A stretch of DNA of 64,000 nucleotides from Rhabdophis nuchalis (GCA_039707465.1 CM077647.1:43647110-43711109); one strand, 5' to 3'. Shown: positions 26,369 through 36,723, counted from the stretch's first letter. Translations and numbers: made by a program. The notes: generated by a model from the sequence alone, not told the origin.

Positions 26369-26930
26369 GGTCTCCCTCGGATCTAGACCCTCCTTTATGA
26401 CAACCACCACACCCCCACCCCGACCCTGGCCCGTGGCTGATGGAATGCCCGGTAACCTGGTGGGCACATTTCAACGAGGGGCACTCCCCCCTCATGGCCC
26501 AACCAGGTCTCCGTGATACCCACCAGGTCGGGCTCCCCCTCCAACACCAAATCCTAGATGAGGGGGGCTTTGTTGACCATGTACCTGGCATTACATAACA
26601 TCAGCCTAGGGCCCAGGGCCTGTGATCCCAGACCTCCTGGATTGAAAGAAGAGCCGTGGGGACCGGAGCGTGCAACTGCTTGCACACAGCGGGTGCACCC
26701 TCCCGTAACATGATATGGTCCCCGGCTCCCACCATACCTACCCCTTCCACACACTGTCCTGATGGTATGGCCCTCTGTTAAATTGATCCTTGCTCCCCCC
26801 CTAATATTGGACCCTACGTCCTCCCCGTCGGGACCGTGGGCTGGCCTGGAAATATTACCCCATGGGTCATTTCCCTCACCCACTCCCTTAATTTCCGTTG
26901 ATCCTCCCCCCTCCCTGGGTCAAAGTAAAC
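26369..26930 (-). mobile_element. L2 LINE (outer copy), 5' part
   Basis: This is the upstream half of the split L2: the minus strand reads MGEGNDPWGN, GRGRYGGSRGPYHVTGGCTRC, GGLGSQALGPRLMLCNARYMVNKAPLI and then the start of the endonuclease in other frames (ITETWLG-like, GRGGGVVVVIKEGLDPRET). The same N-terminal phrases occur in the L2 at 43.1-43.4 kb, so both reach the ORF2 start or a 5' leader. Host-like DNA follows beyond about 26930. Confidence 0.78.
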
Positions 26931-27029
26931 AAGCTGTTTACTTGTTTCCTTCTGATTAAACTTTGATATTAATGATATTGTGGTGGCCATGAAGTCACAA
27001 CAATTTTTTCTTGCCCTCTGTTAATGAAT

Positions 27030-27690
27030 GTCATTATTAATGTATGCTGATGGCATTACTCTTATAACCTTTACCAACAATAGCCTTAGAAGCTGATTGT
27101 CAAAACTAGTTGATTTCCATGAAAGGAAAAACTGAAGATTAATTATAGTAAAACACGGGTATTAGTTTTTGGAGAAATAATATTAAAGTCACATGGACAA
27201 TTAATGGTCAACAATCAGAGCCATGTTCCTCTTTTAAATTCCTGAGTGTCACTTTTCATAAATTTATTTTATGAAAACTACATTTAATTACTATCCTAGG
27301 AACTGACCAGAATACAGTAGGTGCTATTGCTATTGGTTTTTTCCCCCCTTCTCTATTCTAAAGGCAACATTTATGTGGTATGATGTTCTCCCCTCAGCTG
27401 TCCTTAAAGGCTAATATGGAAAGTAATTCCCTATCTGGAGAGACAATATACCTATGACTTTGGACACATGGAAAGAACAGTCAATATTGTTTTACAGAGA
27501 TATTAGTACTAGATTCATCTTACCATTATTGAATAAGTATCCAGAATGCATAGGACAATTCTATAACTCTCTGCTGCTGGTGGATACTAACTTTACTACA
27601 ACATATAATGCTGTCAGATTCTGTACAGCAGTGCTTAAAATCTGTCAGAAGATGATCTGTATCTCAAATCAGCTCTAATGAATACTTAAT
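27030..27690 (+). mobile_element. Degenerate non-LTR RT remnant (Ingi/Vingi-like?)
   Basis: Reading through stops, the plus strand gives YADGITLIT (from a YADDxxLL catalytic box) at about 27045, then a KTRV-VFG-like block near 27150, a WTINGQQIE-F-FK-LSVTFH-like block to about 27250, and at 27454-27678 an open tail LFYRDISTRFILPLLNKYPECIGQFYNSLLLVDTN. This order (catalytic YADD, KTKV-VF, FKYLGVTF, then a helical C-terminus with LLLxDTN) is that of a non-LTR retrotransposon distinct from L2, CR1 and L1. The clade is a guess. Confidence 0.4.
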
Positions 27691-27819
27691 TTGTTAGCTA
27701 AGAATGTTTTATATTGTGATAGATTTAGTTAGCCATATATTACTTTTATGTTCCCCTGAATTTATTTCATGCTTTTATTTTGCCCTATAGATTTTTTTTT
27801 AGACTTTTTAACCTTGTGT

Positions 27820-28330
27820 AGCAATATCAAACACAAATGGACAATTAATAGCCAACAAATAGAACCAGGCCTCTCTTTGTAATTTCTGGGCAATATTTTT
27901 ATGATTTTAACATCTTTTTTAGCATTTTAAAAATTATTTAATGTTTCATTTATTATTTATTTATTATCTAATTTTCCTTATGCTGATTATAGTAAACATT
28001 CACTTGATCTGTTCTAAAAGTTAGCTTCTAGGAGTTCCTACATTTAAAATATTTCAAGGCAAGGTGATAGCTCAGATGTTGTATGGCACTGAGACTATAG
28101 GTGACATGAGAAGGTTATTGCCCATTTGGAAGTAGTCCAAAACAACCATGAAGATGTGGGGCTTTCTAGGCACCCATTGTTTTTTAAAGGAGGGAACCTC
28201 CATTGTTATTAGAATACAATTTGCAATTTGGGTAAGTATAAGAAAGTAGAAAGCCTTAAAAAATCGTCTTTTGTCAAACTCCATTTTCTCTATTAAACAG
28301 TTGTTAACCCTTGGACACACTTTTGTCACC
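27820..28330 (+). mobile_element. Second degenerate piece of the same RT family
   Basis: TGGACAATTAATAGCCAACA at 27838 repeats the WTIN-QQIE block found at 27194, followed by a short F-FLGNIF. From 28050 a KVIAQMLYGTETIGDMRRLLPIWK-like run follows, resembling the AQVLYGxE...LE-IQ region of these enzymes. The two pieces are probably separate copies or one copy broken by rearrangement. Confidence 0.35.
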
Positions 28331-28719
28331 TACCCTACAAATGTAGGATAGTAATGTACATTTTCTATACAAATGTATAGAAATACTACTTTCTTGCCAC
28401 CTTACTTCAGAAATTGGACACTGCTTCCTCCTTTAGAGGATCCTGCTTCTTCTGCTTCCAGCAAAGTACTATCTATAACTATGCAGATTACTTCCCTGAA
28501 TAAAGAAAGGATTTTTTAAAAATAGTGGGGTCAAAATACTTATGAATATTTATTTTTAAAAATACTAATAACCATGTCTAATTATACATTGTTGGCTTTT
28601 TTCCTCACCACTAAAGTTTAAATCTCCCAGGAAAGAGGGCTTGTGAACGTACCTGTTCATATTTTTTCACTGATTTTCCACCACAGTCTTTATGCACTAA
28701 ATAAGCTCGATATTACAAG
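28331..28719. other. No gene or element recognised
   Basis: AT-rich spacer between the RT remnant and an L2 3' end. Confidence 0.5.
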
Positions 28720-29130
28720 TGCCAAATGCCTCCCACCGACCAGTTCGCTCCCACAGAGAGGGCCTCCTCAGGGTGTCGTCGGCCAAACAATGTCGGCTGG
28801 CGACCTCCAGGGGGAGAGCCTTCTCTGTGGCAGCCCCTGCCCTCTGGAATGATCTACCCCCCCGACCTACGTATGACCACTGACCTACGCCGCTTCTGTC
28901 AAGCCTTGAAAACGCATTTATTCCATGCGGCCGGCCTGGCATAGTTTTTAATCAATTTTAATTGATTTTATTTAGCAGTTTTATTTGGATTTTAGAACAG
29001 GCCCCCAATTTAATTGCCTTTTTAAAGTATTTTATATATTGATGTTCTTTGTTGTTTTATTGATGCCTATTCACCGCCCTGAGTCCTGCAAGGGAGAAGG
29101 GCGGTATACAAATTTAATTATAACTATAAC
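28720..29130 (+). mobile_element. L2 LINE 3' end
   Basis: The element starts within the last 70 codons of ORF2 (HREG, RAFSV/PLPSGM-type block, LRRFCQALKTHLFHAAGLA) and continues through the 3' UTR to CACCGCCCTGAGTCCTGCAAGG and GGCGGTATACAAATTTAATT, with a TATAACTATAACTATAA tail. It is closely similar to the 16.8-kb and 22.7-kb subgroup. A CR1 begins about 20-40 bases further on. Confidence 0.85.
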
Positions 29131-29149
29131 TATAATCTCAGGAGGCAAC

Positions 29150-30002
29150 TACAATTAATAGGAATAGGAATTGGTTGTGAACCAAAATATCTGCTGTACA
29201 TACTATATATTTTCCACATTTATGACATTAATACATACATTCACACATCAGTCGCACAAGAAGAGCAAGGTATGTAAAAAGAGAAATCACCTTCTGATTG
29301 GTGATTCAATCGTAAGGGATGTAAATTTAGGAAAGGATAAGGAGGTATTAAAAGAAGTCAGGTGTCTGCCAGGTGCTACTGCCAGTAAAGACAAGAGGCA
29401 TATTCTTAAGAAGTCAAGAATGCAAGTAAGGACTGTGACATTGATGCTATTATACATCCTGGCACTAATGATCTGTCCCAAAAAGATGTACTTTCTGTGC
29501 AGAATGATTCCCAGAGCTTGGGGTACGAACTTAACAGTATAGGTTGTAGGCTTATCTTTTCAGAGGTTTTACCAGTATATAAGGAACAAAAAGGAAAGGG
29601 CCAGCATGTAGCAGAGTTTAATGTGTGGCTAAAGGAGTGGTGTAAAAGGGAAGGCTTTGGTTTTATTAGTCTTGATGCCTGCAGCTGGTCCAATGAAAAT
29701 CTGTACAAAAGAGATGGTTTGCACCCATCTAAGAAAGGGACTGAGTTACTTGGCATTAAATTCACAGATTTTCTGGATAAAAATTTAAACTGAAGAGCGG
29801 GGACAGAGAATTAACTGATACAGAACATTTCTGTCCCCAGCAATCTAAAATTCATAGGGTTATCAGTGCATGTAACACAGATGTTTGTGCAGGTAAGATT
29901 ATCACTCCTGCTGTCAAGCAAAATCAAGCATTTAATAGTGAGTACAATACCATGTGCATGAATAATACAAGTGGCAAGGAAATAGGGGCAGTCAGACATA
30001 AC
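29150..30002 (+). mobile_element. CR1 LINE, segment 1 (ORF1 esterase region)
   Basis: This is the first part of a CR1 that, once three insertions are removed, continues at 30823, 34469 and 36724. It carries the C-terminal esterase half of ORF1. The 5' boundary is not visible. The element stops at ATAAC (29998-30002), duplicated at 30823-30827. Confidence 0.85.
29171..29793 (+). pseudogene. CR1 ORF1 SGNH/GDSL-type esterase domain, frameshifted
   Basis: Block I is readable as LLIGDSIVRDVNLG (nucleophile Ser in GDS, about 29300). CLPGATAS follows, then after a frame change HPGTNDLSQKDVL (GTND, block III Asn, about 29465). The last part, 29497-29793, has LIFSEVLPVY, WCKREGFGFIS and KRDGLHPSKKGTELLG, where DGLHP supplies the catalytic Asp-x-x-His of block V. 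This is the esterase of CR1 ORF1 proteins, thought to assist RNP or membrane interactions in these LINEs. The N-terminal part is missing and a frameshift near 29440 inactivates it. Confidence 0.8.
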
Positions 30003-30756
30003 TGAGATCCAAGATGGCGGCGCGCTTAGGCGCAGCGGCTTTGAGCTCCTGGTGTCACAGCAGACTTTTCCATCAAAAACTCGCTTTGAACCTACTGTGA
30101 ATTATTGAGAAACAAACATATCAACTGGTTGTGACACATCAGTTAAAGAAAGAAAGGATTACTCGGATTTTTTTAGGACAAGTAAGAAAAACAAGTTTCA
30201 GGCAGAGAAATCCTCAAGATGACGCCTAGATCTGGCTAGTGGAGAATTTTTAAAACCTAGGTTGTATCATAAACAAAGCCTTGATGAAACAATGATCGCA
30301 GATTCTTCACGAAGTTTATGTTCTGTAACGGTGGCACCATCATTATCTCTTGGGAATATACAAGGGCAACTGCAAGAATTGAAATGAAGAAGCGGAGAGC
30401 ACCACCCCTACCAGTTATTCCATCCTTTTCTATTGGGAAAGCTGAGAGAGAAGAAAAAATGCCAAGTGCGATTCCTCAAAGTTCATTGCAACAAGAAACA
30501 AAAAAGAAAAAGAGACATGCTCCTCTTCCACCAACTCCTAAAATGCCAAACAGATTTGAAGAAATGGATAATAAAAGACAAAGTACAATTGATCCTTTTC
30601 AACTGTCATTTGTCGGCCATTTTATTTCAACTGTCATTTGTCGGCCTTTTCATTTGCCTGGAGAGAGATTCCTATTGTGGCTATCACTGCTTTCTGTATT
30701 CCACCTGGCGCTCAAACCAATTTCATTGTAATTTTATTATTACAATGACAATAAAG

Positions 30757-30822
<66 letters not shown>
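30003..30822 (+). mobile_element. 820-bp retroposon with KKRRAP-motif ORF, inserted in CR1
   Basis: ATAAC on both sides (29998-30002, 30823-30827) marks the insertion, and removing it restores the CR1 (CAGAC-ATAAC-ACAGG). The 5' end is AGATCCAAGATGGCGGCG, with a YY1-like AAGATGGCGGC site close to the start. The 3' end has a perfect 9-bp hairpin (TCATTGTAA 30723-30731 with TTACAATGA 30740-30748), then ACAATAAAG and (ATT)n. A 5'-truncated copy in the opposite orientation lies at 62037-62396, so this is a mobile family. The hairpin and ATT tail, plus 5-bp duplications, resemble the L2 copies here, which suggests trans-mobilisation by L2. It has no RT. Confidence 0.8.
30384..30731 (+). CDS. ORF with two KRAP (KKRRAP) motifs, Cordon-bleu-like
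   Basis: From the ATG at 30384 the frame encodes 115 residues and opens with MKKRRAPPLPVIP. About 40 residues on it has KKKKRHAPLPPTPKMPNR (KKKKRRAPLPP in the copy at 62 kb). These match the Lys-Lys-Arg-Arg-Ala-Pro (KRAP) motifs of Cordon-bleu (COBL) and COBL-like proteins, actin regulators that bind syndapin SH3 domains through them. No WH2 actin-binding domain is seen. Downstream, PFQLSF-GHFISTVICRPF comes from a 28-bp direct repeat (30601 and 30629) and probably is not domain sequence. The frame stops at TAA inside the 3' hairpin. The frame can be read upstream to 30318. Whether protein is made is unknown; it may be a captured exon carried by the retroposon. Confidence 0.5.
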   Translation: MKKRRAPPLPVIPSFSIGKAEREEKMPSAIPQSSLQQETKKKKRHAPLPPTPKMPNRFEEMDNKRQSTIDPFQLSFVGHFISTVICRPFHLPGERFLLWLSLLSVFHLALKPISL

Positions 30823-30825
<3 letters not shown>

Positions 30826-32571
30826 ACACAGGTTATGTAGACAGCAAACACAGGGTCAATCAAAATGGACTCAAACGTCTAATCACCAATGCACAGAGTA
30901 TGAGGAATAAACAGGGCGAATTAGAAATTCAAGTAAAAGAGGGCAGATATGATATTGTTGCCATTACAGAAACTTGGTGGGATGAAACTGACAAATGGAA
31001 CATACAGCTAGAAGGATTTAAATTATTTAAAAGAAATAGACCAAATAAAAGAGGAGGTGGAGTTGCATTATATATAACAAATAACTACATCTCTACAGAA
31101 ATAGAACACAACAACGATGTGAACTATCTTGAATGCATTTGGGTCAATATTAAAGGTTGGGGGGGGGGGGGAAATGACATTGCCATAGGTCTATACTACA
31201 GGCCTCCCAACCAAGCAGAGGAAGTAGATGAACTTTTTGCTAGTCAGCTAACCAAGGTATGTAGGAAGTACATCACAATAGCAGTGGGGGATTTTAACTA
31301 CCCTAACATAAACTGGGAAACAAACTCTACACCAAGTGGAAGATCCAACAGGTTCCTAATAATCCTAGCAGACAACTTTGTTTCCCAAAAGGTAGAGAAG
31401 GGAACAAGGGGAGCAGCCATATTGGACTTAATTCTCACTAACAGAGAGGAAATGATAGAAGGTGTTGAAGCCATAGGAAACCTGGGGGCAAGTGACAATG
31501 CAATATTGGAATTCAACATTATGCAAACGCAAGTAGTAGAACAAAGTCAAACTAGAATCTTGGACTTTAAGAGAGCTAATTTCAATAAACTTAGAGAAAG
31601 CTTGGGAAAAATTCCATGGATAACAATCCTCAAGGGGAAAACAACTCAACAAGCTAGGAAAATTTTGAAAAATGAGATTACAAAAGCCCAGCCTACAAAA
31701 TACCAATGAAGAAGAAAAATAACAGCTCCCAAAAGAACTCTGACAAATTGAAAGACAAAAAAGATAAGTATAAAAAGTGGAAAGAGGGGGACATAACTAT
31801 GACAGAATATCAGCAAATAGCCCAAGCCTGTAAAGTTGAAGTGAGGAAAGCTAAGGCTCACAATGAAGAAAGGCTTGCCACAAAAGTAAAAAATAACAAA
31901 AAAAGTTTTTTCCAGCATGTTAAAACAAGAAGAAAGTTAAAGAAACAATTGGTCCATTGCTGGAAGAAAATGGCAAGAAGGTGACAAGCAACAGGGAGAA
32001 AGCAGAATTATTCAACTCATTTTTTGCATCTGTCTTTACACAAAGGGATAAAACAGTCCAATCTATCAAAAACAGCACCACAAAAATCAGATTAGAAACA
32101 CAAATTGAAATAGGGAAGAAAATAGTAAGTAAGCACCTGTCTACCCTAGACGAGTTCAAATCACCAGGACCGGATGAATTACACTCTAGGGTTCTGAAGG
32201 AACTGGCAGATGAGATCTCAGAACCACTAAACTATATCTTTCAGAGATCCTGGAACACTGGGGAACTACCAGAGGACTGGAAAAGAGCTGATGTGGTTCC
32301 CATCTTCAAAAAAGGAAAAAAGATAGATCCAGGAAACTACAGACCCATCACCCTGACGTCAATCCCAGGAAAGATTCTGGAAAAAATAATCAAGCAGCAA
32401 ATTACTGAACACCTAGAAGCAAACAAAATAATAACCAAAAGCCAACATGGTTTTGTCAAAAACAGATCATGCCAGAATAATCTTATTGCATTCTTTGATA
32501 ATGTGACAAAATTAGTGGACTAGAGGAATGCCGTCAATATAGTTTACTTGGACTTCAGTAAGGCATTTGAC

Positions 32572-32573
<2 letters not shown>
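30823..32573 (+). mobile_element. CR1 LINE, segment 2 (endonuclease and RT start)
   Basis: Continues the CR1 from ATAACACAGG to GACTTCAGTAAGGCATTTGACAA, where the minus-strand L2 entered with the duplicated bases ACAA (32570-32573, 34469-34472). Confidence 0.88.
30900..32573 (+). pseudogene. CR1 ORF2: APE endonuclease and first half of RT
   Basis: 30900-31709 is one open frame of the AP-endonuclease: DIVAITETWW (catalytic Glu), GGVALYI, ECIWVNI, IGLYYRPPN, IAVGDFNYPNINW (Asp/Asn of the active site) and GASDNAILEF in place of the usual SDH. A frameshift at 31709 and another near 31984 follow, in the linker. From 31957 the RT opens: SPGPDELHSRVLKELA, LPEDWKRADVVPIFKKG, NYRPITLTSIPGKILE and QHGFVKNRSC. 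It runs to a TAG at 32521 and to YLDFSKAFD (motif A), where the L2 insertion splits it. A G-run at 31156-31170 has probably expanded. Confidence 0.87.
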
Positions 32574-32655
<82 letters not shown>

Positions 32656-34468
32656 TTGAGATTTATTAACCGCACCCTCTCCCCACAGGGACCCGGGGCG
32701 GTGCACAGGCATAGTTAAAAACAGTATACAATAATACAAACATACTTAAAATAGAATTAAATAGAATTACCCGTGCTAAAAATATAAAATTAAGAACCCA
32801 TTAAAATATTTGTAGTTAAAAGACAGAGAGAACTATTCAAGGCCGGCCAGTCGAAAGAGATAGGTCTTCAATTTTACACGGAAGGAGCGGAGGTCGGTGG
32901 TCGTTCTAATATCAGGGGGAAGGTCGTTCCAGAGGGCCGGGCCCGCCACAGAGAGCGCCCTTCCCCTGGGCGTCGCCCGCTGACAAAGTCTAGTGGACGG
33001 CACCCGGAGAAGCCCCTCTCTGTGGGAGCGAATCGGTCGTGAGGATGTGTGGGGCAGGATCCGATCTCGCAGATAGCTAGGTCCCGAGCCATGGAGCGCT
33101 TTGAAGATGATAACTAACACCTTGAAGCGCACCCGGAAGACGACAGGTAGCCAGTGCAGCTCGCGCAAGAGCGGTGTTACGTGGGCAAACCTAGAGGTGC
33201 CCATAATTACTCGCGCGGCTGCATTCTGAACTAACTGAAGCCTCCGGGTGCACCTCAAGGGGAGCCCCATGTAGAGAGAGTTACAATAGTCCAGTCGGGA
33301 TGTCACGAGGGCATGAGTGACTGTGCGAAGGGCGTCCCGATCAAATAGGGGGCGCAATTGGCGAACCAGGCGAACCTGGTAAAACGCCCTCCTGGCCACG
33401 GCTGTCACTTGCTCTTCCATAGACAGCCGGGTATCCAGGAGGACACCCAAATTGCGCGCCCCATCCACAGGGGCAAGATGTTCACCCCCTATGGCCAGCG
33501 TTGGAGAAAGCTGGTTGAATCGGGCAGCCGGAAACCACAGCCACTCGGTCTTGGTCGGGTTGAGCCTAAGTCCGTTACTTCCCATCCAGATCCGCACGGC
33601 TTCCAGGCACTGGCACATCACCGCTACGGCATCGTTGGGGTGGTTTGGGGTAGATATGTACAGCTGGGTGTCATCAGCGTACAGATGGTACTCTACCCCA
33701 AAACCACGAATGATCTCACCCAGCGGCTTCATATATGCATTAAACAGGAGAGGCGAGAGGACCGACCCCTGAGGCACCCCGCATGTGAGGGGTCTCGGGG
33801 TCGACCTCTGCTCTCCTGCCTGCACAAATTGCGATCGGCCAGAGAGGTAGGAGGAGAACCACCGTAAAACGGTGCCTCCCACCCCCAACCCCCCCAGCCG
33901 ATGCAATAGGATACCATGGTCGATGGTATCGAAAGCCGCCGAGAGGTCTAATAGGACCAGGATGGAGGAACATCCCCCATCTCTGGCCCTCCAGAGATCA
34001 TCTACCAACGCGACCAATGCCGTCTCGGTGCTATGCCCGGGCCGAAAGCCGGACTGGCGCGGATCTAGATAGTTAACTTCCTCCAGGTGACGGGGAAACT
34101 GTTGTGCCACCACACTCTCAACAACCTTTGCCAAGAAGGGAAGGTTGGAGACTGGACGGTAGTTGTTCAAAAGAGCTGGGTCCAAAGAGGGCTTCTTGAG
34201 GAGGGGCCTCACTATAGCCTCTTTTAGGGAGGCAGGCAAGGAACCCTCACTCAAGGATGCGTTGATAACCTCTTGGAGCCAGCCTCGTGTCACCTCCCAG
34301 GATGCCAGTACAAGCCAGGAGGGGCACGGGTCCAATGAACATGTGGTGGCTCGCAGTCGCCCACGTAACCTGTCCATATCCTCGGAAGTAACGGGGTCAA
34401 ACTCCTCCCAAACAAGATCTCTCTCGTGGCATCCCACTGGGCCATGAATGGGGGCTAGCTCACTCTGT
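32574..34468 (-). mobile_element. L2 LINE inserted in CR1, uninterrupted RT frame
   Basis: A 5'-truncated L2 on the minus strand, with ACAA duplicated at both sides. Its (ATT)n tail appears on plus as the AAT array 32574-32650. The 3' UTR box CCGCACCCTCTCCCC is present. Excising it restores CR1 motif A (AFD-KVDHKLL). It is the youngest-looking L2 in the window because its coding region is open throughout. Confidence 0.92.
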
Positions 34469-34482
34469 ACAAGGTAGACCAT
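32833..34482 (-). CDS. L2 ORF2 partial: RT plus C-terminal domain, open 549 codons
   Basis: A single frame with no stop covers the L2 linker ([20 protein letters not shown]), fingers ([21 protein letters not shown]), [19 protein letters not shown], motif [39 protein letters not shown] and the catalytic [10 protein letters not shown]. These are followed by the thumb ([19 protein letters not shown]) and the C-terminal block ending LFRLAGLE. The first codons including the ATG (34480-34482) come from the CR1 flank, so the frame starts outside the element. The endonuclease is absent. The protein would have all RT catalytic residues; expression is not shown by the sequence. Confidence 0.85.
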   Translation of the reverse strand: MVYLVQSELAPIHGPVGCHERDLVWEEFDPVTSEDMDRLRGRLRATTCSLDPCPSWLVLASWEVTRGWLQEVINASLSEGSLPASLKEAIVRPLLKKPSLDPALLNNYRPVSNLPFLAKVVESVVAQQFPRHLEEVNYLDPRQSGFRPGHSTETALVALVDDLWRARDGGCSSILVLLDLSAAFDTIDHGILLHRLGGLGVGGTVLRWFSSYLSGRSQFVQAGEQRSTPRPLTCGVPQGSVLSPLLFNAYMKPLGEIIRGFGVEYHLYADDTQLYISTPNHPNDAVAVMCQCLEAVRIWMGSNGLRLNPTKTEWLWFPAARFNQLSPTLAIGGEHLAPVDGARNLGVLLDTRLSMEEQVTAVARRAFYQVRLVRQLRPLFDRDALRTVTHALVTSRLDYCNSLYMGLPLRCTRRLQLVQNAAARVIMGTSRFAHVTPLLRELHWLPVVFRVRFKVLVIIFKALHGSGPSYLRDRILPHTSSRPIRSHREGLLRVPSTRLCQRATPRGRALSVAGPALWNDLPPDIRTTTDLRSFRVKLKTYLFRLAGLE

Positions 34483-35496
34483 AAGCTACTACTAGATAAA
34501 GTAGAAGAATGTGGGTTAGACAGCATCACCACCAGATGGATTCGTAACTGGCTGACCAACTGCACTCAATGTGTAGTCCTCAATGGAACTGCATCTACAT
34601 GGAAGGAAGTATGCAGTGGAGTCCCCCAAGGCTCTGTTTTAGGCCCAGTACTCTTCAACATCTTCATCGATGATTTGGACAAGGGAATAAATGGGGAACT
34701 CATCAAATTTGCAGATGACACCAAGCTGGCAGGAATAGCCAACACTCCAGAAGATAGGCTTAAGATACAGAAGGATCTTGACAAACTTGAACATTGGGCA
34801 CTAATAAAATGAAATTCAATGGCGAAAAGAGTCAGGTTCTTACATTTAGGCAACAAAAATGAAATGCACAAGTACAGTATAGGTGGTACCTTGCTCAATA
34901 GCAGTAACTGTGAAAGGGATCTTGGAGTCCTAGTAGACAACCATTTAAATATGAGCCAGCAGTGTGCAGCAGCTGCCAAAAAAGTCAATACAGTTCTAGG
35001 CTGCATAAACAGAGGGATAGAATCAAGATCAGGTGAAGCGTTAATACCACTTTATAATGCCTTGGTAAGGCCATACTTGGAATACTGCATTCAGTTTTGG
35101 TCACCACGATGTAGAAAAGATGTGAAGACTCTAGAAAGAGTGCAGAGAAGAGCAACAAAGATGATTAGGGGACTGGAGACTAAAACATATGAAGAATGGT
35201 TGCAGGAACTGGGTATGTCTAGCTTAATAAAAAGAAGGACTAGCAGTGTTCCAATATCTCAGGGGTTGACACAAAGAAGAGGGAATCAAACTATTCTCCA
35301 AAGCACCTGAGAGCAGAACAAGAAGCAATGGGTGGAAAGTAATCAAGGAGAGAAGCAACTTAGAACTGAGGAGAAATTTCCTGACAATTAGGACAATTAA
35401 TCAGTGGAACAGCTTGCCTCCAGAAGTTGTGAATGTCCCAACACTGGAAGTCTTCAAGAAGATGTTGGATAGCCATTTGTCTGAAATGGTATAGGG
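34469..35496 (+). mobile_element. CR1 LINE, segment 3 (RT second half)
   Basis: CR1 resumes after the L2 with ACAAGGTAGACCATAAGC and runs to the GTATAGGG target (35489-35496) of a hAT. Confidence 0.88.
34473..35310 (+). pseudogene. CR1 ORF2: RT palm and C-terminus
   Basis: Reading on from the L2 insertion: [30 protein letters not shown], then [22 protein letters not shown] and the catalytic FADDTKLAG (34708-34719). A stop at about 34810 interrupts before MAKRVRFLHLGNKNEMHKYSIGG. The tail has DLGVLVDNHLNMSQQC, YNALVRPYLEYCIQFWSPR and [13 protein letters not shown], and is broken by a small deletion and frame change near 35240, where AGTGTTCC follows GGACTAGC. The catalytic residues are intact, but with stops and insertions the gene is dead. 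Confidence 0.87.
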
Positions 35497-36046
35497 CAGT
35501 GGTTGGCAAACCGCGGTTCGCGAGCCGCACGTGGCTCTTTGGCCCCTTGAATGTGGCTCTTCAGTCTCTCTCTGATTCCCTCCCTCCCTCCCTCCCTCCC
35601 TCTCTCTCTCTCTGTGCCTCTCTCTGTCTGCCAGTCACTGTGTACACAGAATATCGTGTGAAGCAGCGGCGACTCTGCGCTGCCAGTGACGCAATCCGCA
35701 AGGTCCCCCCCATCCCTGTCTTCCCCGATGGCGTCTGGGGCCGTGCAGAAACTCGGCGCTTTTCCACAGAAAAGATCGGCACACGCATGCCCCGCCCGAT
35801 TACATCCTCGGAGAGTTCGTAGCGGTGGGCATTTGCGCTGTAATTCCGCAGGACCTGCACGCGCCTATCTTTTCCACACGGTGGAAAAGCGCTGAGTTTC
35901 TGCACGTCCCCTGATCACTCCAGACGCCATCGGGGAAGACGGGGAACGCGAGGGGGACCTCCCGGATGGTGTCGCCGGCAGCGCAGAGTCGCCGCTGCTT
36001 CACGCGGTATTCTGTGGACACAGTGACCGGCGGACAGAGAGCGGCA

Positions 36047-36079
<33 letters not shown>

Positions 36080-36723
36080 AGGAAGGGAATCAGAATCTGA
36101 CAGACACAGAGAGAATGACAGAGAGACACAGAGATAAGAGGGAGGGAGGAAAGAAAGGCAGACACAGAGAGAGAATGACAGAAAGAGACAGAGGGAGGGA
36201 GGGAGGAAAGGAGGGAGAGAAAGAACCACAGAGAGAGTCAGACAGACACAGAGAATGATAGAAAGAGACAGAGAGGGAGGGAGGGAGGGAGGGAGAGATA
36301 AAGAGCCACAGAGAGAAACAGACAGACAGACTCAGAGAATGATAGAAAGAGACAGGGAGGGAGGGAGGGAGGGAGAGAGAGATAAAGAGCCACAGAGAGA
36401 GAGAGACAGACTCAGAGAGAGAGACAGAGAGAGACAGAAAGAGAGAGAAAGAGAAAGAAGGGAAGAAAGAAAAGAAAGAAAAAGAAAGTGGGACAGAGAT
36501 GAAAGAGAACTTATGACCACAATTGAGGCCAAAATTTTGGTTGCTAAGCAAGACCGTTGTTAAGTGAATTTCACCACATTTTCCAGGTTGGCCACGCCCA
36601 CCCGGTCACATGACTGCCGAGCCACTCCCACAAAACAGACCACACCTTCTGGCTCTCAAAAAAATTTCAATCATGGTATTGTTGATATTTGGCTCTTTTG
36701 ACTAATGAGTTTGCCGACCACTG
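35497..36723. mobile_element. Fold-back hAT-type element in CR1 3' UTR
   Basis: Ends are CAGTGGTTGGCAAAC (35497) and GTTTGCCGACCACTG (to 36723), with GTATAGGG (35489-35496) and GTACAGGG (36724-36731) as a once-mutated 8-bp target duplication. Inside, sequence around 35630-35790 (CACTGTGTACACAGAATATC, GGCGACTCTGCGCTGCC) returns in inverted order around 35870-36040 (GGCAGCGCAGAGTCGCC, ACACAGTGACC). This forms long inverted arms separated by under 100 bases. Next comes a GAGA-rich array (36045-36480), then AAAATTTTGGTTGCTAAGC, also found in the hAT at 47240-47663. No transposase; the open frames are low complexity. Confidence 0.8.

Noticed and set aside
36090..36551. Ser/Leu-rich frame of 153 codons
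   Set aside because: Low-complexity translation of the GAGA array inside the fold-back hAT.
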